Positions 58,004 through 64,000 of a stretch of DNA of 64,000 nucleotides are shown one piece after another; the first letter of the stretch is position 1, and each line of letters begins with the position of its first letter. The DNA comes from Gluconobacter cadivus (GTDB lineage: Bacteria; Pseudomonadota; Alphaproteobacteria; Acetobacterales; Acetobacteraceae): the NCBI RefSeq assembly GCF_015244745.1, contig NZ_JABCQI010000004.1, forward strand, positions 213,595 through 277,594. The letters run 5' to 3'. A program made the position numbers and the translations under genes. Below the pieces are notes generated by a model. The model did no database searches. It worked only from the letters and a program-made list of their open reading frames with translations, and had not been told where the DNA came from.

Positions 58004-60789
58004 CCGTTCTTCTGGTCACACTAAAGGACAACACGCCGCCATCTGCGGTGCCAGAACAGTTCTATCAGGCGCGCAAAAAGCTTTTTGATACGACCCCCAA
58101 ACTACCGCGCGGCGTCATGGGGCCTTTTGTCAACGACGAATACAGCGACGTCGATTTCGCCGTTTATGCGATCGAAGGCCATGGTCTGCCCGAACGGCTG
58201 CTGGTTCGCCATGCCGAGACCATCCGCCAGCGCCTGCTGCATGTGCCGGGTGTGCGAAAAGTCGACATCGTCGGAGAACGTCCCGAGCAGATTTTCGTCA
58301 ATCTTTCCAACGCGCGCCTCGCCACACTTGGCATCCGGCCGCAGGATATTTTCAATACTCTTTCCCACCAGAACAGCATCACGGCAGCGGGTTCGATCGA
58401 TACCAGCGGTCCACAGGTTTTCATCCGTCTGGATGGCCGGTTCAACGATCTCGAAGCGATCCGCAATACACCCGTCGCAGCCAATGGCCGAACCTTCCGA
58501 ATAGCCGACATCGCTACAGTCGATCGTGGTTATGAAGATCCTCCGACCTACCTGATCCGGCACAATGGCGAGCAGGCGCTGGTCCTCAATGTCGTAATGC
58601 AGGAGCACTGGAACGGTCAGACACTGGGGCTTGCGCTCGATGACGCAGGCAAGACCCTCTCGGCAGGCCTTCCCCGAGGCGTCACGTTGACAAAAGTCGT
58701 CGATCAGGCAGTGAATATTCACGCGGCGGTCGGCGAGTTCATGCTCAAGTTTTTTGTGGCGCTGATCGTGGTGATGATTGTCAGCCTCATCAGTCTGGGC
58801 TGGCGTGTGGGCATTGTGGTTGCCGCTGCTGTTCCCCTTACGCTTGCGACCGTCATGATCATCATGCATCTGACTGGCCGGGCACTTGATCGTATTACTC
58901 TTGGCGCCCTGATTATTTCCCTTGGCCTTCTGGTGGACGATGCCATCATCGCAATCGAGATGATGGTGGTGAAACTTGAGGAAGGGTATGAACGCACCAG
59001 CGCTGCGGCCTATGCCTGGAACCATACCGCGGCCCCAATGCTCGCTGGCACACTCGTCACGGTTATTGGCTTTACACCGGTGGGTTTCGCCCAATCCACG
59101 GCTGGCGAATATGCGGGCAACATCTTTTGGGTGGTCGGATTTGCACTGATCACCTCTTGGGTCGTTGCGGTCGTTTTCACGCCTTATATGGGGGTAAAGC
59201 TTCTCCCCAAAATCCATAAGGTCGGTGACGAGCACGGCTCGCCTTACATGACGCCGCGCTATCAGAGGTTTCGTCGCCTTGTCATCTGGGCAGTGCGTCG
59301 CAAGTTCATGGTTGCGGGCAGTGTCACGGCAGCTTTCCTTCTGGCGGTCGTGGGAATGGGAGCCGTCAAACAACAGTTCTTTCCGACATCCGATCGTCCC
59401 GAAGCACTCGTTGAAGTCCAGATGCCCGAAGGTACGAGCATTGAAGCAACCAGCAAAATCACCGCACGCGTGGAAAACTGGCTACGCACCCAGCCGGAAG
59501 CCACCATCGTCACGAGTTATGTAGGTGCCGGCGCGCCCCGTTTCTTCTTTGCCTATAACCCTGAACTTCCCGATCCGTCCTTTGCGAAAATTATCGTTCT
59601 AACCCCGAACGAAAAAGCGCGTGACCGTCTTAAATTCAAGCTCAGAGCGCAGATCGCGCAGGGATTGGCGCCGGAAGCCCGCATCCGTGCAACGCAACTC
59701 GTCTTCGGCCCCTATTCTCACTTTCCCGTCGCATTTCGTGTCATGGGTCCTGATGCAGACGAATTGCGAGTGATTGCGCGGCAAGTGCAGGACATCATGA
59801 GGCAAAACCCGAATACCCGCCAAGTGAATACCGACTGGGGCGAACGCGCTCCTACAGCTCATTTCGTGCTGGATCAGGCCCGTTTGCGGCTCGTTGGCTT
59901 AACACCCGAAGAGACCGCTTCCCAGATTCAATTTCTCCTTCTGGGTATTCCAGTCACTCAAGTACGCGAGGATATCCGGACCGTCGATCTGATCGCCCGA
60001 AGCGCGGGTCATGACCGCCTCAATCCTGATCGTCTCAAGGACATGACCATCAGCAATGACGAAGGTAAAGCGATTTCCCTGAGCCAGATCGGTCATCTCG
60101 ACTACCGCGCAGAAGACCCCATCCTGCGCAGGCGGGACCGTGTGCCGACCATTACGGTGCAAAGCGATATCGACGAAAACCTTCAGCCCCCACAAGTCTC
60201 GACAGAGATTGAAGCTGCTTTGGCTCATCTGAAGGCAACCCTGCCGCCCGGCTATCGTATCGAAACGGGTGGAAATACAGAGGAAGCTGGAAAGGCTAAT
60301 CGCGCTCTGCTTCCGATCTTTCCGGTGATGGTCCTCCTGACCCTTCTCGTTCTGGTCATTGAGACACGCACCATGTCCGCAATGATAATGGTCTTTTTAA
60401 CAGCACCATTGGGGCTGGTTGGTACTGTTCCCGTCCTGCTGCTTTTTCATCAGCCCTTTGGCTTCAATGCAATTCTGGGGCTGATCGGACTATCGGGCAT
60501 ATTGATGCGCAACACACTGATCCTGATAGGGCAGATCAAGGTCAATCAGGCTGCGGGACTTGATCCTTTTCATGCCGTCGTTGAAGCCACCGTACAGCGT
60601 GCACGCCCTGTCATTCTGACGGCCCTCGCGGCTGTACTGGCCTTTATTCCTCTGACAGAATCAGTGTTCTGGGGTTCGATGGCCTTTACCCTCATTGGAG
60701 GAACCATTGCAGGAACAGTGCTGATTCTGCTCTTTCTGCCCGCTCTTTATGCGATCTGGTACAAAATAAAGCCAAGCGCAGACGTATGA
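57913..60789 (+). CDS. RND efflux pump (AcrB/HAE1-like), N-terminally truncated
   Basis: Proton-driven inner-membrane multidrug exporter. 958 residues are readable where the family has about 1,020-1,050. The sequence P-G-A-T-A-Q-E-M-Q-D-L-V, which normally follows transmembrane helix 1 by some 25 residues, is the first recognisable segment and lies at the fusion point with the adaptor gene. Helix 1 and the native start are gone. The rest is intact: G-L-L-V-D-D-A-I in helix 4 with the proton-relay aspartates, both periplasmic porter/docking regions and the C-terminal helices. ATG 57913 is the first start codon. The pump is probably non-functional, unless it initiates here and tolerates the loss. 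Confidence 0.85.
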   Translation: MQDLVADPLEKRLQELQWYDRVETLSRPGMTVLLVTLKDNTPPSAVPEQFYQARKKLFDTTPKLPRGVMGPFVNDEYSDVDFAVYAIEGHGLPERLLVRHAETIRQRLLHVPGVRKVDIVGERPEQIFVNLSNARLATLGIRPQDIFNTLSHQNSITAAGSIDTSGPQVFIRLDGRFNDLEAIRNTPVAANGRTFRIADIATVDRGYEDPPTYLIRHNGEQALVLNVVMQEHWNGQTLGLALDDAGKTLSAGLPRGVTLTKVVDQAVNIHAAVGEFMLKFFVALIVVMIVSLISLGWRVGIVVAAAVPLTLATVMIIMHLTGRALDRITLGALIISLGLLVDDAIIAIEMMVVKLEEGYERTSAAAYAWNHTAAPMLAGTLVTVIGFTPVGFAQSTAGEYAGNIFWVVGFALITSWVVAVVFTPYMGVKLLPKIHKVGDEHGSPYMTPRYQRFRRLVIWAVRRKFMVAGSVTAAFLLAVVGMGAVKQQFFPTSDRPEALVEVQMPEGTSIEATSKITARVENWLRTQPEATIVTSYVGAGAPRFFFAYNPELPDPSFAKIIVLTPNEKARDRLKFKLRAQIAQGLAPEARIRATQLVFGPYSHFPVAFRVMGPDADELRVIARQVQDIMRQNPNTRQVNTDWGERAPTAHFVLDQARLRLVGLTPEETASQIQFLLLGIPVTQVREDIRTVDLIARSAGHDRLNPDRLKDMTISNDEGKAISLSQIGHLDYRAEDPILRRRDRVPTITVQSDIDENLQPPQVSTEIEAALAHLKATLPPGYRIETGGNTEEAGKANRALLPIFPVMVLLTLLVLVIETRTMSAMIMVFLTAPLGLVGTVPVLLLFHQPFGFNAILGLIGLSGILMRNTLILIGQIKVNQAAGLDPFHAVVEATVQRARPVILTALAAVLAFIPLTESVFWGSMAFTLIGGTIAGTVLILLFLPALYAIWYKIKPSADV

Positions 60790-60948
60790 ACACAGAAAAT
60801 CGTAATGGCCCGGAAACAGAGGCAGGGAATTCAAAAACCCTCTCCCCATCCCTCTACTCATTTCCAGTACGGCAACGAAGCGTGCGCTTGCTGGGGGAAA
60901 GCTTTATACAAATCAGACGTAGTCATCACGCATGACGGAGAAGCGTTC

Positions 60949-61548
60949 ATGAAACTCTACAATCTCGAGCTCTCCGGCAATTGTTATAAGGTGCGCCTCT
61001 TGGCAGCCTTGGCCCGAATTCATCTGGAACATGTACCCGTGGACCTCGCGGCAGACGAACAGCGCACTCCAGAATTCACGGCCCTGAATCCGTTTCAGGA
61101 AGTGCCAGTTCTGATCGACGGGGAGATCGTTCTGCGTGATTCCCAGGCGATCCTCGTCTATCTGGCCGGCCAACTTGCGGACAGAACATGGTGGCCACAA
61201 GAACCAGCAGCCCAGGCTGAAATCGTGCAATGGCTTTCCATTGCCGCGAATGAGGTGCGCGACGGCCCAAACACGGCCCGCCTGATCCGAAAATTTGGCT
61301 ATGACCGTTCGATGGAAAGCGCACGTCTTGTCACGCAGCGGCTTTTACCTCTGTTGGACCAGCATCTGAGCGTCCATAACTGGTTCGCTCTTAACCGACC
61401 GACCATCGCGGACTGCGCACTATTTCCCTATCTTGCGCTCGCCCATGAAGGCGGGATCGACATCACCCCTTTCAGCGCGCTGACACGCTGGCTCGATCGT
61501 GTTCGGGCGCTACCGGAATTCGTGCCAATGCCCGGCATTGACAGATGA
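60949..61548 (+). CDS. glutathione S-transferase
   Basis: 199-residue GST. The N-terminal thioredoxin-like domain begins L-Y-N-L-E-L-S-G-N-C-Y-K-V-R and has the cis-proline glutathione-binding segment E-V-P-V-L-I-D and the D-S-Q-A-I-L-V-Y-L motif (E/D-S-x-A-I). The C-terminal domain has R-P-T-I-A-D-C-A-L-F-P-Y, the N-cap motif. GGAGAAG precedes ATG 60949; in-frame sequence upstream is not similar to GSTs. It lies 160 bases after the pump gene and overlaps the next gene by ATGA. Confidence 0.92.
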   Translation: MKLYNLELSGNCYKVRLLAALARIHLEHVPVDLAADEQRTPEFTALNPFQEVPVLIDGEIVLRDSQAILVYLAGQLADRTWWPQEPAAQAEIVQWLSIAANEVRDGPNTARLIRKFGYDRSMESARLVTQRLLPLLDQHLSVHNWFALNRPTIADCALFPYLALAHEGGIDITPFSALTRWLDRVRALPEFVPMPGIDR

Positions 61549-62135
61549 CACCTAAAGGCGCCGCGACGCTTTCCCCGAACTGGATCGAGACGCTTCTGCC
61601 TCGTGTTGATTTTCGGGAACGACATAGCATCGATATTGCGGCTCCTCCGGGACGCATTCTTGACTGCGCGATGGACTACCGCTTGAAACATGATCCGCTG
61701 GTTCGTGCTGCCATAAAGCTACGCGAACTGCCCATGCATATGTTGGGACGCACCAGTCGACCACCCTTTGACCAGGACGATTTTACCTTTTTAGGACGTG
61801 ATGGAGACAGCACCCTTGCTTTCGGGCTGGTTGGTGCATTCTGGGAAGCCGATTACGGGTTACTCCCATGCCGTTCAGTGGAAGATTTCCGGAGTTGCGC
61901 AAAGCAGAACGTTTGCAGACTTGTGCTTTCCTTCACGCTTCTGCCTCTGACACACGGAAGAGCGCGCCTCACGACCGAGACATGTATCTACTGTCCTACG
62001 CCCGCGACCCGACGACGTTTCGCGCCTTACTGGTATCTTATCCGCCCCGTGAGCGGACTGATCCGCAGACGCATGTTAGCTTATGTGCGCGCGCAGGCTG
62101 AACGCCGCAGCAAAGTTCGAACACTCACCGGCTGA
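61545..62135 (+). CDS. protein of unknown function, cotranslated with a GST
   Basis: 196 residues, no signal peptide or membrane helix. It starts inside the GST stop (ATGA). Recognisable local features are A-A-P-P-G-R-I-L-D, R-E-L-P-M-H-M-L, and a C-terminal basic stretch R-P-V-S-G-L-I-R-R-R-M-L resembling proteins with a START/SRPBCC-like fold that lack a named function. I do not recognise the family with certainty. Its 3' end overlaps the convergent LysR gene by 11 bases. Confidence 0.7.
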   Translation: MTPKGAATLSPNWIETLLPRVDFRERHSIDIAAPPGRILDCAMDYRLKHDPLVRAAIKLRELPMHMLGRTSRPPFDQDDFTFLGRDGDSTLAFGLVGAFWEADYGLLPCRSVEDFRSCAKQNVCRLVLSFTLLPLTHGRARLTTETCIYCPTPATRRRFAPYWYLIRPVSGLIRRRMLAYVRAQAERRSKVRTLTG

Positions 62136-63042
62136 TGCCGGGAACCCGCCTAAGTCCCTTCGCAAGAAAATCAACGCAGAGACGGACCCGGGTCAGGTTC
62201 GTCCGTTCCGGTGCGATCAGCATACTCAGCGGCACGGGCGACAGCGTATAATCTGGCAGTATATGCTCAAGACGACCATCCCGCAGGCAGTCCTCTATCA
62301 GCCACCGATGGGCCGGCCCGTAGCCTCGACCTGCAAGAAACGCATCCCGCGCTGCCAGACCATGATCGACGATCAAACGACCGTGGAACGGCACAACGTG
62401 ATTTCTGCCCCTCGTGCTCTGCAAAACCAGCCGGTCCGATCCATGCACACGAGACATCCGTACGCCCTCAAGCTGACGCAGGTCCTCGGGGCTCTGCACC
62501 GGACCGTTGCGACGCAGCCATTCGGGAGATGCGACCAGCATACGCTGACTCTCTCCAAGAGAACGCAGTTTCATCGCGCAATCGCTCAGGGGGCCAAGAC
62601 GGATGGCAATATCAACACCGTCACGCACCAAATCAATACGCTCGTCCGTCAGACCGAATTCCACCCTGATCCCTGGGTTCTCGTCCTGAAAAGCATAGAC
62701 GAGACGACTGACATGCAGAACACCCAACGCACCGGTACAGGAAATACGCACCGTTCCGGCCGTTGCCTGCCGAGTGTCGCGCATTTCCTGACTCGCCTGT
62801 TCGACAAGAGAAAGAATCTGCACGCACTGCGCATAATATCGCGTGCCTTCGTCTGTTAACGCGGTCCGGCGCGTGGTGCGCATCAGTAACGAGACACCCA
62901 GAGCCTCTTCAAGTTCGCGCAGATGCCGCGTTACTGTCGATTGTCCGGCACCGGTTTCCCGTGCGACTGCGGCCAGATTGCCGCGTTCAGCGATGCGTAC
63001 AAAGGTGCGCATCCGTTCCAGCGAGATCAAGGATTGTTCCAT
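62125..63042 (-). CDS. LysR-family transcriptional regulator
   Basis: 305 residues. The winged helix-turn-helix reads R-M-R-T-F-V-R-I-A-E-R-G-N-L-A-A-V-A-R and Q-S-T-V-T-R-H-L-R-E-L-E-E-A-L-G-V-S-L-L. The C-terminal substrate-binding domain (V-R-I-S-C-T-G-A-L-G, then D-G-V-D-I-A-I-R-L-G) is typical. It is divergent from the quinone reductase gene, the usual arrangement for a LysR regulator and its target. Confidence 0.94.
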   Translation of the reverse strand: MEQSLISLERMRTFVRIAERGNLAAVARETGAGQSTVTRHLRELEEALGVSLLMRTTRRTALTDEGTRYYAQCVQILSLVEQASQEMRDTRQATAGTVRISCTGALGVLHVSRLVYAFQDENPGIRVEFGLTDERIDLVRDGVDIAIRLGPLSDCAMKLRSLGESQRMLVASPEWLRRNGPVQSPEDLRQLEGVRMSRVHGSDRLVLQSTRGRNHVVPFHGRLIVDHGLAARDAFLAGRGYGPAHRWLIEDCLRDGRLEHILPDYTLSPVPLSMLIAPERTNLTRVRLCVDFLAKGLRRVPGISR

Positions 63043-63065
63043 TTTTCGGCACAGTGCCTTCCGCT

Positions 63066-63082
63066 ATCTCCATATGGGAGAA
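63066..63082. promoter_or_regulatory. candidate LysR box
   Basis: A-TCTCC-ATATG-GGAGA-A: a perfect 5-bp dyad with a T-N11-A spacing, in the 103-bp intergenic region between the divergent LysR and quinone reductase genes. The T-N11-A dyad is the standard LysR recognition form. Confidence 0.5.
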
Positions 63083-63145
63083 GAATATCCTATCGCCTAG
63101 TCTTGCCGGGAAACGAACCCTTTTTGCAAAGACAAGGCCCCACGC

Positions 63146-63901
63146 ATGAATGTCCTGATCGTGTTCGCCCATCCCGAAAGACACTCCCTCAATGGCGCTC
63201 TTCTCGATATCGCAGTCGCCGAACTGCAATCGCAGGGGCACGAGGTCAAAGTCTCTGATCTTTATACCATGCACTGGAAAGCGAATGTCGACCGCAGCGA
63301 TTTCCCGGATCTGCCTGCCGACGAGCGCCTGAAAGTGGCATCTGCATCTTCCCGTGCATTCGCAGCGGAAGGCCTAACGGATGACGTGAAAGCAGAACAG
63401 GAGAAACTTCGCTGGGCCGATACCGTGATTTTCCAGTTCCCGCTCTGGTGGTTCGCCATGCCGGCGATCCTCAAAGGCTGGGTTGACCGCGTTTATGCCT
63501 GTGGCTTTGCGTATGGCGTTGGTGAACACAGCGACCGCCGCTGGGGGGATCGCTATGGCGAGGGCGTGATGGCAGGCAAGCGCGCCATGCTGCTCGTAAC
63601 GACCGGAGGTTGGCCGGAGCATTATTCCGAACGCGGGATCAATGGTCAGATCGATGATCTGCTGTTTCCGATCAACCATGGCATTCTGTTCTATCCCGGC
63701 TTCACAGTGCTACCGCCTTTCGTGGCTTACAGGACAGACCGACTGGATGACGCACGTTTCGAAATTGTGTCCGAACAACTTCGCGAGCGTATGCGCACGC
63801 TCGCAACGACAACGCCGATCCCATACCGGAAACAAAACGGCGGCGACTATCAGATCCCGACGATGGAGTTGAAACCCGGCCTGGAAACACTAGGTGTTTA
63901 G
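63146..63901 (+). CDS. NAD(P)H:quinone oxidoreductase, flavodoxin-like fold
   Basis: 251-residue flavoprotein of the NQO1/MdaB/YwrO group. The N-terminal V-F-A-H-P-E-R-H-S-L-N-G is the FMN/FAD phosphate loop, F-Q-F-P-L-W-W-F-A-M-P-A-I-L-K-G-W-D/V-D-R-V is the signature, and T-T-G-G near 150 contacts the flavin. It reduces quinones by two electrons, limiting redox cycling. Its last four codons overlap the end of an IS481-type transposase on the other strand, so the C-terminus (E-T-L-G-V) may have been created by the insertion. Probable target of the divergent LysR regulator. Confidence 0.92.
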   Translation: MNVLIVFAHPERHSLNGALLDIAVAELQSQGHEVKVSDLYTMHWKANVDRSDFPDLPADERLKVASASSRAFAAEGLTDDVKAEQEKLRWADTVIFQFPLWWFAMPAILKGWVDRVYACGFAYGVGEHSDRRWGDRYGEGVMAGKRAMLLVTTGGWPEHYSERGINGQIDDLLFPINHGILFYPGFTVLPPFVAYRTDRLDDARFEIVSEQLRERMRTLATTTPIPYRKQNGGDYQIPTMELKPGLETLGV

Positions 63902-64000
63902 TCCCGGGATTTGATGGGTTGGATTGATGATGAATCTTTCTAGCTCTGAAGTCCAGATTTTGCAGACGTATTCGTAAGGGGTAAGGCCACTGAGGGTCTT
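63890..64000 (-). mobile_element. IS481-type transposase, C-terminal end (partial, runs off the window)
   Basis: On the minus strand the frame from 64000 to the TAG at 63890-63892 reads T-P-Y-E-Y-V-C-K-I-W-T-S, then E-R-F...N-P-T-H-Q-I-P-G-L-N-T-stop, the characteristic C-terminus of IS481-family integrase-core transposases. Only 36 residues are in the window. The stop lies inside the 3' end of the quinone reductase gene. Confidence 0.75.

Noticed and set aside
59000..60789. Possible toxin-antitoxin or phage genes in the accessory regions
   Set aside because: All longer frames there are explained by the efflux, regulator and glycosyltransferase genes or are antisense shadows.

Overview
The window reads as chromosomal DNA of an acetic acid bacterium (Acetobacteraceae, most like Gluconobacter). 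The grounds are GC-rich alphaproteobacterial codon use, the gene strings ispH-thrB-rnhA and ffh-rpsP-rimM-trmD-rplS-leuCDB, a metX-metW pair, an OPT-family transporter and a Hint-domain surface protein of a type common in this family. This is inference from gene content; no rRNA gene is present to confirm it. Start codons were chosen by eye from ribosome binding sites, family N-termini and overlaps with neighbours.

Positions 1-27,400 are mostly core genome. On the plus strand lie a probable recN tail, ligA, a CNNM/CBS/CorC protein, pncA and an Ivy-type lysozyme inhibitor. tRNA-Arg(UCU), tRNA-Pro(UGG) and gpt (minus) face an MFS exporter. tRNA-Asn(GUU), rnhA, thrB and ispH follow on the minus strand, then a lipoprotein, the OPT transporter, a coiled-coil/AT-hook protein, a PduO-type cobalamin adenosyltransferase, a DUF4142 lipoprotein, a DUF423 membrane protein, a periplasmic thioredoxin-like protein, an M3 peptidase and two translationally coupled class I aminotransferases. 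The leucine genes (leuC-leuD-leuB) sit downstream of a translation/secretion block (ffh, rpsP, rimM, trmD, rplS), all on the minus strand and tightly packed. A Spy-like periplasmic protein and tRNA-Ser(UGA) close the block.

Positions 27,400-39,230 look accessory. Next to tRNA-Ser is a decayed IS5-type transposase remnant, followed by GNAT, an Ada-like protein lacking the N-terminal zinc domain, a flavin reductase-like protein, a FAD monooxygenase with a divergent TetR regulator, a LysE exporter, a cystathionine beta-lyase-like enzyme with a divergent Lrp regulator, an MFS transporter, and an HxlR regulator divergent from an alcohol dehydrogenase-cupin-MRJP-like gene string. Core-type genes return from 39,388 to 43,450: a DEAD-box helicase, a nitroreductase, metW and metX, with a structured leader upstream of metX.

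Positions 43,599-53,660 form a surface-polysaccharide/adhesin region that becomes AT-rich. It holds a 1,251-residue three-catalytic-domain glycosyltransferase, a PhzF-like isomerase, and then a Hint-domain protein with a second glycosyltransferase. These last two genes lie between two inverted copies of one decayed IS5-family element that share the same inactivating mutations.

Positions 53,659-64,000 hold a short-chain dehydrogenase, an RND efflux locus (outer-membrane factor, divergent TetR, HlyD-type adaptor, RND pump), a GST, a protein of unknown function, and a LysR regulator divergent from a flavodoxin-fold quinone reductase. A small deletion appears to have fused the 3' end of the adaptor gene to the 5' part of the pump gene, so both are truncated. 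The right edge carries the C-terminal end of an IS481-type transposase whose stop codon lies inside the quinone reductase gene.
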